NCBI GenBank assembly: GCA_017444825.1
Contig: JAFSVU010000035.1
Span: forward strand, 1-55,595
Direction of reading: 5' to 3'
From: Clostridia bacterium
GTDB lineage: Bacteria; Bacillota; Clostridia; UBA1212
DNA: 55,595 bases
The translations under genes were made by a program, and so were the position numbers. Shown here piece after piece: positions 37,450-44,988 of the stretch. The notes beneath the pieces are model-generated. The model had not been told where the DNA came from. It searched no databases and saw only the letters and a program-made list of their open reading frames with translations. How positions within the stretch are numbered: position 1 is the stretch's first letter; the number at the start of each line of letters is the position of its first letter.

Positions 37450-38235
37450 ATGGCTCCCGAACTGTCATTTTTTGATACCCATGCCCACTACACCGACAGC
37501 GCCTTTGACGACGACCGGGAAGATATGATAGCCTCCGTGAGAGCTGCGGGACTCATTGGCGCGGTCAACTGCGGCACCGATTACGAGTCGTCTCTTGAGT
37601 GCATTGCCCTCGCAGAAAAGTACGATTTTCTTTACGCCGCGGCCGGCATCCACCCGGAAGACGCCCTGAAATACTCCCCTGACAATATGAATAAAATAAA
37701 GGGGCTGATGGATCATAAAAAGGTGGTCGCCGTGGGTGAGACCGGCCTTGATTACTATTGGGACCAGGTGCCGAGGGACGTCCAGAAGGAAAATTTCATC
37801 GCCAATATCCGCCTCGCGCTGGAAACCGGAAAACCCGTCATAGTCCACGACAGGGAGGCCCACCAGGACACTCTCGATATCTTGAAAAAAGAAAACGTGC
37901 CTGCCGGGAAGGCTGTGTTTCACTGTTACTCGGGAAGCGCCGAAATGGCCCGGGAAATAATCGAAAAGGGCTGGCTCTTTTCTTTCGGAGGCGCTCTCAC
38001 TTTTAAGAATGCAAGGCGTGCCGTTGAGGCGGCTTCTGTGATCCCCATGGAGCTTTTGATGCTGGAGACCGACTGTCCCTACATGGCTCCGGTGCCCTTG
38101 AGAGGGAGCAGGAACACGTCCGCAAATATTCCCTTTGTCGCTGAGAAACTGGCTGAAATAAAGGGCCTTGATGCTCAAACCGTTTGTGAAATAACCAATG
38201 AAAACGCCCTGAGATTTTTCGGCATCGCAAAATAA
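37450..38235 (+). CDS. TatD family metal-dependent hydrolase (DNase)
   Basis: 261 residues with the TatD TIM-barrel motifs in order: FFDTHAHYTD (HxH), AAGIHPEDA, VGETGLDYYW, PVIVHDREAHQDTLDIL, VFHCYSGS and LLMLETDCPYMAP with RGSRNTSANIPFV. The family includes 3'-5' exodeoxyribonucleases linked to DNA repair. Very close spacing to the aminotransferase gene suggests co-transcription, without an obvious link in function. Confidence 0.9.
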   Translation: MAPELSFFDTHAHYTDSAFDDDREDMIASVRAAGLIGAVNCGTDYESSLECIALAEKYDFLYAAAGIHPEDALKYSPDNMNKIKGLMDHKKVVAVGETGLDYYWDQVPRDVQKENFIANIRLALETGKPVIVHDREAHQDTLDILKKENVPAGKAVFHCYSGSAEMAREIIEKGWLFSFGGALTFKNARRAVEAASVIPMELLMLETDCPYMAPVPLRGSRNTSANIPFVAEKLAEIKGLDAQTVCEITNENALRFFGIAK

Positions 38236-38337
38236 GATTTTTGGCGATTTTTGTGCATTGAATACAAGATTCATTGGCGAGTTAGGTTTAAAAACTTCTT
38301 AAAAATATACTGTATGCACAAATTTTTTCAAAAGTGG

Positions 38338-38367
38338 TTGACGGAGCGACGCCCCGTGTTATAGAAT
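38338..38367 (+). promoter_or_regulatory. promoter of the 3D/G5 protein gene
   Basis: TTGACG at 38338-38343, a 16-base spacer and TATAGAAT at 38360-38367. The leader to the start codon is about 165 bases. Confidence 0.5.
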
Positions 38368-38536
38368 ATGTTCACTTTTCGCCGGAATTCCGATTGAGAC
38401 TCCCCGAAAGGTGCTGATTACAAAAGATAAAGAACCGACTGTCACAAATTCTTTTTGAATAACGGAAAAATGTGATCGAAAGAAGACGGGCGGGGTTGTG
38501 AAAAAACTTTTGGGATCTGCCCGGAGGAGAAGCAAT

Positions 38537-39745
38537 TTGGAATTTTTTTCTATGATCAAGGGAATCATCGGAAAGCACAGTAAGATCGTGAAGATATACC
38601 TCGCGACCTTCACTGTTATGCTTGTTCTTTGCATTACTCTCGGTCTCATTGCTTACGCCGTTCCGTACGAGAATTCCGACAGTAACGTAGTAAAGCTTCC
38701 CGAAAATCTGTATGCAGACGCAGGGGAGAATTATACGCAGCATACCGCTGCTCCCACCGAGAAGCCGACCGCCGATAACGGAGCCGTTGCGCTTGTTCCT
38801 GAGGAGGACGATGAAATAACAGAGTCCGGAAGCGTGTCCGGAGCAAAGAGCGGCACTACGGTCGAGAGAAATCCTTCTGTAGACGACGATGCCGATCTCC
38901 CTAATGAGGACGATACCCAGGCGCCGGCAGCGGCCACTCCCGCCGCATCCTCCGATACTGAGGCGCCGACACTGACCCCGGTCCCCTCAGAAAGTGCGCA
39001 GACGACACCCACTCCGGTTCCCACACCCACTCCCGTACCCACGCCCACTCCCGTACCCACGCCTGTGGTTTCGTACGACTGGAATGACGTGGAGGAAAAG
39101 GTGGATTACGGCATCACCTACGTGCAGGACAGTAATCTTTGCAAGGGACAGACCCGCGTGGTGTCGGAAGGAGAGTACGGAATAAAGACCACTGTCTGGG
39201 AAATAAAGTTTATAGACGGTGTCGAAGACAGCCGCAAAGTGGTGGCGGTCAAGAACACAAAGGCACCGGTAAATAAAGTCGTTGCCACGGGAACCATTGA
39301 TTCCTTTGTGGATAACCACGGCAGGGTCGTGGCCATGTCTAAGAAGATAGAAGGCGACGCTACGGCTTACGGAAACAGCACTAAATGGGGCAACCAGATA
39401 TATTACGGATCAAACCTGGGCGGTCTCACCACCAGATGGGGCGTAATTGCCGTTGATCCGGATGTCATCCCCCTCGGAACAAAGGTGTACGTTAAAGGCC
39501 TTGACGGCGTAAATGACTACGGCTATGCGATAGCGGGAGACATCGGCGGCGGTATAACGGGCAACAGGATAGATCTCTGGATGAATACGCGTCGGATCAT
39601 TAAGATCTGGGGACTCAGGGACGTTGAGATATACATCCTTGCGGACCAGAGCGTGGACGTGTTCGCGCTGAGAGGCGACGAGCAGTGGGATCCTCCGGCA
39701 GAGTATAACTACGTCGATCCCGGAATAATTGAAAATGAGTATTGA
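38537..39745 (+). CDS. G5 and 3D domain wall protein (resuscitation-promoting/lytic type)
   Basis: 402 residues from a TTG at 38537, chosen because GGAGGAG (38523-38529) is spaced 7 bases from it; a GTG at 38498 is in frame but lacks a good site. After one membrane helix (about 18-38) there is an acidic Thr/Ala-rich linker ending in Thr-Pro-Val repeats, then a G5 domain (about 190-260, VVSEGEYGIKTTVWEI) and a 3D domain (about 275-370). The 3D motif residues are in VIPLGTKVYV, AGDIGG and GNRIDLW. 3D domains are MltA-like lytic folds; the protein probably acts on peptidoglycan. Its end overlaps the next gene by 11 bases. Confidence 0.85.
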   Translation: MEFFSMIKGIIGKHSKIVKIYLATFTVMLVLCITLGLIAYAVPYENSDSNVVKLPENLYADAGENYTQHTAAPTEKPTADNGAVALVPEEDDEITESGSVSGAKSGTTVERNPSVDDDADLPNEDDTQAPAAATPAASSDTEAPTLTPVPSESAQTTPTPVPTPTPVPTPTPVPTPVVSYDWNDVEEKVDYGITYVQDSNLCKGQTRVVSEGEYGIKTTVWEIKFIDGVEDSRKVVAVKNTKAPVNKVVATGTIDSFVDNHGRVVAMSKKIEGDATAYGNSTKWGNQIYYGSNLGGLTTRWGVIAVDPDVIPLGTKVYVKGLDGVNDYGYAIAGDIGGGITGNRIDLWMNTRRIIKIWGLRDVEIYILADQSVDVFALRGDEQWDPPAEYNYVDPGIIENEY

Positions 39746-40604
39746 TCACGGAAAAAGAAGCTCTTCGGGCTTTGACAGACCGAAGAAAAGCCTTGGACAG
39801 AATTTCCTGAACGACCAAAGAGTCGTTCAGGATATTGTTTTATGTGCGGATATTGAAGCCTGCGACGCGGTGATCGAGGTGGGCCCCGGCAGGGGAGCCA
39901 TGACCGGAAAGCTGGCAGAAAGAGCGGGCCTCGTGATCGCGGTGGAGATCGACAGGGACCTTATCCCGGGCCTTGAGGAGCTGGCCGCAGTCTACGGGAA
40001 CATCGTTATCATCCACGGGGACATATTGAAGCTCGACGTCGAAAAGGACATCGTGGAAAAATACGTAAGACCGGAAGGACTTTCCCGTGTCAAGGTCTGC
40101 GCCAACCTTCCATACTACATTACGACGCCAATAGTCATGAAATTCCTGGAGGAGTGCCCCGGACTCATAGACGACCTTGTCATCATGGTTCAGAAAGAGG
40201 TGGCGGAGCGTATGACGGCCGGGCCCGGCGGCAAGGACTACGGCGCAATGACCGTGACCGTTGACTATTTCACGGAGCCTGCCATTCAGTTCATCGTGCC
40301 CCCTCACTGCTTTTACCCCCGTCCCGGTGTGGATTCAGCGGTGGTGAAGCTCATAATGCGGAAGACGCCGCCTTTTGAGCTTAAAGACAAGGACTACTTT
40401 TTCAAGGTTGTGAAAGCGGCTTTTCTCCAGCGCAGGAAGACATTGGCAAACGCTCTTTCGAATTCCCCTCTCACCGGCGTGACTTCCGGGGAGGTGACTG
40501 AGGCTCTTGAAAGGATGGGTATAAACCCATTGGCCAGGGGCGAGACTCTTTCAGGCGGCGAGTTCGCAGAGCTTTCGAACATATTGCTCGCTTCAAAAAA
40601 GTAA
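39735..40604 (+). CDS. rsmA: 16S rRNA dimethyladenosine transferase RsmA/KsgA
   Basis: 289 residues. It dimethylates A1518 and A1519 of 16S rRNA (E. coli numbering) late in small-subunit assembly. Family motifs are KKSLGQNFLND, VIEVGPGRGAMT (SAM motif I), VEIDRDLI, CANLPYYITTPI (catalytic NLPYY motif IV) and QRRKTLANAL near the C-terminus. The ATG at 39735 lies inside the end of the upstream gene. A strong terminator follows at 40611. Confidence 0.94.
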   Translation: MSIDHGKRSSSGFDRPKKSLGQNFLNDQRVVQDIVLCADIEACDAVIEVGPGRGAMTGKLAERAGLVIAVEIDRDLIPGLEELAAVYGNIVIIHGDILKLDVEKDIVEKYVRPEGLSRVKVCANLPYYITTPIVMKFLEECPGLIDDLVIMVQKEVAERMTAGPGGKDYGAMTVTVDYFTEPAIQFIVPPHCFYPRPGVDSAVVKLIMRKTPPFELKDKDYFFKVVKAAFLQRRKTLANALSNSPLTGVTSGEVTEALERMGINPLARGETLSGGEFAELSNILLASKK

Positions 40605-40610
40605 AAAAAA

Positions 40611-40656
40611 CGGCGGCTTTAGGGATATCAAAGTCCCCGAAGCCGCCTTCGATTTT
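40611..40656. terminator. bidirectional terminator between rsmA and asnA
   Basis: GGCGGCTT at 40612-40619 pairs with AAGCCGCC at 40640-40647. A run of A precedes it and a T-rich tail follows, so it can stop transcription on both strands. Confidence 0.85.
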
Positions 40657-40685
40657 ATATTTATAGGTGTTGGCCGTTTTAAAGA

Positions 40686-41705
40686 TTAAAGCAGCGGCAC
40701 TCCTTTTTTCTCGCAAACACTCACCGTTTCCTCATCCCACAGGCTGGACTGGACCTCGCCTATGTGAGCACAGCCGAGAAGAAGCATGCAAAGCCTTGAC
40801 TGACCGATACCTCCGCCGATGGTGAGGGGAAGCTCGCCGCGAAGCAGCATCTTATGGAAGGGAAGCTCTCTTCTGTAGTCGCACCCTGCAAGAGTCAGCT
40901 GCCTGTCGAGACTTTCGGCGTCGACGCGGATGCCCATTGACGATATCTCAACAGACCGTCCCAGCACGTCGCTCCAAAGAAAAATGTCGCAATTCAGATC
41001 CCAGTCGTCGTAGTCCGGCGCTCTGCCGTCGTGGGGCTTGCCGGATCTCAGCTTACCGCCGATCTGCATTATGCACATTGTTCTGTGCTGCTTTCCGAAA
41101 GCGTTCTCCCGCTCCTTTGGCGTCATGCCGGGGTATATGTCCTCCAGTTCCTGGGACGTGATGAAGGAGACCTCTCTGTCGAATGAAGTTTTGAGCTGTG
41201 GGTATCTCACCTTGAGGCTTTCCGCAGTGTCGCAGACCGCTCCGACGCAGGCCTTCACAATCAGCTTCAGAAAATCGAGGTTGCGGTTTTCCGCGGTGAT
41301 GATCTTCTCCCAATCCCATTGGTCAACGTAAATGGAATGTATGTTGTCGAGCTCCTCGTCCCGGCGGATGGCGTTCATGTCGGTGTAGAGGCCGTTGCCC
41401 ACGCTGAAATGGTATCTCTTAAGCGCCAGCCTTTTCCACTTGGCCAGAGAATGGACCACCTGTGCGTCAGCGCCAATGGCAGGCACGTCGAAAGTCACCG
41501 GCCGCTCATAACCGTTAAGATTGTCATTGAGGCCCGAATTCTCGGTCACAAAAAGGGGTGCGGACACGCGCTTCAAATTGAGCGCTGCCGAAAAGTGCTC
41601 CTGAAAGGAACTTTTGATGAAGGCGATGGCCCGCTGTGTGTCGTACGCGTCGAGCGGCGGCCTGTAACCTTCAGGGATGTATACTCTTGAATCCTGGCTG
41701 CTCAT
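40686..41705 (-). CDS. asnA: aspartate--ammonia ligase (asparagine synthetase A)
   Basis: 339 residues. AsnA makes asparagine from aspartate, ammonia and ATP, with a class-II aaRS-like fold. Recognisable stretches are FSAALNLKRVSAPLFVTENSGLNDNLNGYERPV, VHSLAKWKRLALKRY, DMNAIRRDEELDNIHSIYVDQWDWEK and the C-terminal TIGGGIGQSRLCMLLL. The ATG at 41705 has an excellent AGGAGGT site 6 bases upstream; the open frame continues upstream but only through a GGDEF remnant. No T-box is seen in the roughly 60-base leader. Confidence 0.95.
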   Translation of the reverse strand: MSSQDSRVYIPEGYRPPLDAYDTQRAIAFIKSSFQEHFSAALNLKRVSAPLFVTENSGLNDNLNGYERPVTFDVPAIGADAQVVHSLAKWKRLALKRYHFSVGNGLYTDMNAIRRDEELDNIHSIYVDQWDWEKIITAENRNLDFLKLIVKACVGAVCDTAESLKVRYPQLKTSFDREVSFITSQELEDIYPGMTPKERENAFGKQHRTMCIMQIGGKLRSGKPHDGRAPDYDDWDLNCDIFLWSDVLGRSVEISSMGIRVDAESLDRQLTLAGCDYRRELPFHKMLLRGELPLTIGGGIGQSRLCMLLLGCAHIGEVQSSLWDEETVSVCEKKGVPLL

Positions 41706-41768
41706 GCTGACCTCCTTTTTTGCTCCGGCATCATAACCAATGCCCGGAACCTTCAGTATAACTGAGGG

Positions 41769-41797
41769 ATTATAGCAAAAACCGCAAGTTGATGCAA
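41769..41797 (-). promoter_or_regulatory. promoter of asnA
   Basis: On the minus strand TTGCAT (complement 41792-41797), a 17-base spacer and a perfect TATAAT (complement 41769-41774). Confidence 0.7.
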
Positions 41798-41840
41798 ACT
41801 TTTCAAAACGGACGAGCCTTCTTCTCCCGTGAGCATTATT

Positions 41841-41899
41841 CGATTTTTTGTAGAGTATCACGAACTTATCACCGCCAATGCGATAAGCCGTTCCGAGCC
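41841..41899 (-). pseudogene. GGDEF-domain fragment
   Basis: A short minus-strand reading shows LGTAYRIGGDKFVILYKKS, which matches the CRIGGDEFVVFLVHS signature of the neighbouring diguanylate cyclase. The third signature residue is Lys instead of Glu. Only about 20 residues are recognisable, with no complete domain, so it is a remnant or a small duplicated piece between asnA and the intact gene. Confidence 0.5.
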
Positions 41900-41910
41900 G
41901 TCCGCCGTTA

Positions 41911-43257
41911 TTATCCGTAAAAAGAGTACGTCTGCTTTCCTTTTTGCTTCGCCTGATACAACGCATCGTCGGTTTTCCTGAAAAGATCTTCCGCGTCCGA
42001 CGATTCACTTCCGTGTACGATACCTACGCTGACGGAGATTACCGGCAGGCCGTCGTCGTCCTTGGCGAGTTCACGGTTAATACCGTTAACCTTCTCGGCA
42101 AGCTGCTCCCTGTCGATCTTGGCGGAATGCACCAGGAAAACCACAAACTCGTCACCGCCGATGCGGCATATATGGTCGTCCGACCTGAATTTGGACTTCA
42201 GCACGCGCACAAGTTTCACAAGCACCCTGTCGCCGATCTCATGCCCGTACGAATCGTTGATCTCTTTGAAATTGTCAACGTCAAACAGCAGCATGTACAC
42301 ATTGTTCAGGTCTACGCTCGAAAGGAGCAGTTCATACCCCGACCTGTTGTATGCGCCCGTCAGTTCATCATGCGACGCCTTGAAATTCAGGCGCTTCAGA
42401 CTGTTCTTGTACACATCGTACATTTTGTTGTATGCGCGGGCAAGGTAGCGAAACTCCTCCGCTCCCATCTCCGGAATGGCGCTGTCCGCCTTGATCTGAT
42501 TCACCGCGTTAAGAACCGGATGGATGCCGAGCCTTGACGTGAGTACCACGGTAATGATGAAACCGATTGTTTGGATAATGATAACAACCCTGACAACGGT
42601 CATCTCACCGCCAAGTGACTTAAGCGCGGCTGAATAAGTGTCGTTTGCCATGACCTCAAGCTCACTGAGGCTTGCTTTCATATTATCCCTGATACGGTTT
42701 TTCTGAGAATAGTACCCGTCATCGTGGACAATTGAGGAAGCCCGCTGCATTTTCTCAGCCGGCGACAGAGCCTCGTCCTCTTCAGAAAGCTTCACGTTAA
42801 GCACCTCGTCGGGGCAGTCCGTGTAGCCCTTGGCGTCTGCCACAAGCTTCATTGCGTAGTACTCCCTGTTCATCAGTTCCAGCGAACCCGCCAATGCACT
42901 TCTCAGTTTATCAAGAGCCGCCGTATTGCCGACGCCGTCAGCCATCTTGGCGACAGCTTCTTCCCTGTGTTTTGCCTGAAAAGCCTCCTCGAAGTAGGCG
43001 TCAAGGAAACTGCGATCCCCGAGAACGGCAAATCGCTGAACGCATTCAGTCAGATAATCGGATCCGTCCATCAGCTCGACCGCATCCTTTCTCAGTTCAA
43101 CCACCCGCTCCGATGTCTCCGTCAGATTGCGAAATCCCGTAGCCAGATGGATTGTGGAAAAGAACATCAGACCGGCCGTAATAACCGTCCCAATGATCAT
43201 CAAAAGGTTTACAGTTCGAAGAGATATACCCTTATTGTTTTTTCGTTTAAAACCCAT
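41911..43257 (-). CDS. membrane diguanylate cyclase with extracellular sensor
   Basis: 448 residues from the ATG at 43257 (AAAGGA about 8-10 bases upstream). An N-terminal membrane helix (about 14-35), a helical extracellular sensor (about 40-210, four-helix-bundle style) and a second helix (about 215-240) precede a linker and a GGDEF domain (about 285-448). The catalytic RIGGDEF is intact, and an inhibitory RxxD (RSDD) lies five residues before GGDEF. It should make cyclic di-GMP in response to an external signal and be product-inhibited. It has its own promoter on the minus strand. Confidence 0.9.
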   Translation of the reverse strand: MGFKRKNNKGISLRTVNLLMIIGTVITAGLMFFSTIHLATGFRNLTETSERVVELRKDAVELMDGSDYLTECVQRFAVLGDRSFLDAYFEEAFQAKHREEAVAKMADGVGNTAALDKLRSALAGSLELMNREYYAMKLVADAKGYTDCPDEVLNVKLSEEDEALSPAEKMQRASSIVHDDGYYSQKNRIRDNMKASLSELEVMANDTYSAALKSLGGEMTVVRVVIIIQTIGFIITVVLTSRLGIHPVLNAVNQIKADSAIPEMGAEEFRYLARAYNKMYDVYKNSLKRLNFKASHDELTGAYNRSGYELLLSSVDLNNVYMLLFDVDNFKEINDSYGHEIGDRVLVKLVRVLKSKFRSDDHICRIGGDEFVVFLVHSAKIDREQLAEKVNGINRELAKDDDGLPVISVSVGIVHGSESSDAEDLFRKTDDALYQAKQKGKQTYSFYG

Positions 43258-43412
43258 TCCGCTGTCCTTTTTGTTGCAGAGTAGTACACGCGTTGCCAGT
43301 TTTTCCGATCCGGTCCGTTCCGATCCGTTATTCACACACAAAATACGTCGATCCGGGAAACTTCGTTTTCCGTCGGGACGGGTCGGCAAATAAGTCAACA
43401 ACATGTTTGTGT

Positions 43413-43441
43413 ATTTTACTCTTTTTCTGCCTGAAAATCAA
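43413..43441 (-). promoter_or_regulatory. promoter of the diguanylate cyclase gene
   Basis: On the minus strand TTGATT (complement 43436-43441), a 17-base spacer and TAAAAT (complement 43413-43418). It leaves a leader of about 150 bases. Confidence 0.5.
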
Positions 43442-43484
43442 TAAAGTCTGTCAAACTTGACACGGTCCTTCTGTGGAGAGACGG

Positions 43485-43514
43485 TTGACAAACCGCCGGT
43501 TCATCTGCTATCAT
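43485..43514 (+). promoter_or_regulatory. promoter of the exported protein gene at 43563
   Basis: A perfect TTGACA at 43485-43490, an 18-base spacer and TATCAT at 43509-43514. Confidence 0.65.
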
Positions 43515-43562
43515 TCAGACATATTAGCTTTACCTATAATTTCGAAAGAGAGGAACAGGGAT

Positions 43563-44915
43563 ATGAAAAAGGTATTGGCGATTCTTTTGGCGACGGCATT
43601 GGTTTTGTCTGCATTGCCGTTTGTTGTTTTTGCTGAGAAGGCGGAGCTGCCCAGCATGGGTGAATATGAAGGCTCCTGCTACACCAACCTTGACAATGTT
43701 TTCAAGGACGGCGAGCTTATGACCGAAGACGGAAAGGGACTTCCTTTCCTGAATGAGAACGACTTCGTCGTGCAGACCGAGGCACAGACTCTGGGAATCG
43801 GCGGATGGGTCGCTTTTGATACCGAGATAAAAGGCTTTGGTTACAGGATCGACGGCGGAGAGGCGGTCTTCAGTGAGGACTTCATACATGACGCCGAGGC
43901 GGCAGTACAGGCTGCGGCTGCCACCGTTTCCTGCGATTATTCCGCGAGATTCTTTATTCTTGCGAACGTCGAGGGCCTGAAGGGCGATCATCTGATCGAA
44001 TTCCTGGTCAAGGCGGGAAACGAAACTTACACGATGTACGTGGCCGGTCTTGAACTGTCCATCACCTACAAGGGACCTGCCGACGAGAACGCAACTCCGG
44101 CTCCCGAAGAGGGCGAGACTGAGGTTCAGGCAGGACTTCCCGGAATATTCTTCGCTTTTGACGAGGAGGACAAGTACGAGGGTCTGTTCAGCGGCGGTAG
44201 GGAAGTGGAGGACATCGGCTGGGATTCGGAGAACAAGTGCGAGCTGATCCAGGTCGTTACAAGCCAGGACCCATCCATCACCGTAAATGCCACGCTGGTC
44301 GCGTCGGATTTCTTTGATGAGGATATCGATCTTTCCAAGTACAAGGTGCTTTCTATTGGCGTTAAGCTGGACGAAAACCACGGCACCGGCGGCCAGATCT
44401 ACTACGATACAGACGAGGATCCGGGATTCGGCGAGGGCAAGGTCACGATGATCAATTACAAGAACCACACCGATTTCCAGGCCATCACGATCAACTATTC
44501 GAAGGTCAAGAAGTGGAGGGGCATACTGAACACCTTCAGGTATGACGTTTTCGGAACCCTTAACGCCGAGGAGTCCACGGTTCAGGTCTACTACATCGCA
44601 TTCTTTGAAACCAAGGCCGATGCCGACAACTTCGCGAAGCTCTTCGCCGAGAAGCAGTACGAGGCTTTCCCGGTAGTTGCGACACCGACGCCAAAGCCGA
44701 CCAACACCCCGAGTCCGACGCCAACGGCAACCCCCGATGCACAGGATGTGCCCGAGGTTCAGGAGACCGAAGCTCCCACCGAGACTGCGGAGAATGGTCA
44801 GACTGAAGAAAAGAAGGAATCCGGATGCGGCAGCATCATTGGCGGAGGTTTAGCTCTGACAGCCCTTACGGCACTTGCGGGAACAGTGCTTGCCGTTAAG
44901 AGAAAAAAGGATTAA
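43563..44915 (+). CDS. exported protein with Thr-Pro linker and Cys-Gly tail anchor
   Basis: 450 residues. A signal peptide (about 1-24, ending FVVFAEKAE) is followed by two beta-rich extracellular parts (about 30-185 and 200-375), a Thr-Pro linker (about 378-400) and an acidic segment. The tail is KKESGCGSIIGGG, a hydrophobic helix and KRKKD. This end resembles tripartite surface-sorting tails but has neither LPxTG nor an exact GlyGly-CTERM; the lone Cys next to Gly-Ser just before the helix is notable. No enzymatic domain is recognised. The ATG follows GAGAGG/AGGGA. Confidence 0.7.
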   Translation: MKKVLAILLATALVLSALPFVVFAEKAELPSMGEYEGSCYTNLDNVFKDGELMTEDGKGLPFLNENDFVVQTEAQTLGIGGWVAFDTEIKGFGYRIDGGEAVFSEDFIHDAEAAVQAAAATVSCDYSARFFILANVEGLKGDHLIEFLVKAGNETYTMYVAGLELSITYKGPADENATPAPEEGETEVQAGLPGIFFAFDEEDKYEGLFSGGREVEDIGWDSENKCELIQVVTSQDPSITVNATLVASDFFDEDIDLSKYKVLSIGVKLDENHGTGGQIYYDTDEDPGFGEGKVTMINYKNHTDFQAITINYSKVKKWRGILNTFRYDVFGTLNAEESTVQVYYIAFFETKADADNFAKLFAEKQYEAFPVVATPTPKPTNTPSPTPTATPDAQDVPEVQETEAPTETAENGQTEEKKESGCGSIIGGGLALTALTALAGTVLAVKRKKD

Positions 44916-44938
44916 AATAGATAATTGATTTGACCGGC

Positions 44939-44970
44939 TCCCCGGGTAATCCTTTTACCCGGGGATTTTT
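44939..44970 (+). terminator. strong intrinsic terminator just upstream of the next start
   Basis: TCCCCGGGTAA at 44939-44949 pairs with TTACCCGGGGA at 44955-44965, followed by TTTTT. The next gene's ribosome binding site (GGAGGAT) begins about 10 bases later, leaving no room for a separate promoter. Confidence 0.9.
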
Positions 44971-44988
44971 GCCGAACGGAGGATAAGA

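Noticed and set aside
41706-41768. T-box upstream of asnA
   Set aside because: The leader is too short and has no T-box sequence or terminator pair.
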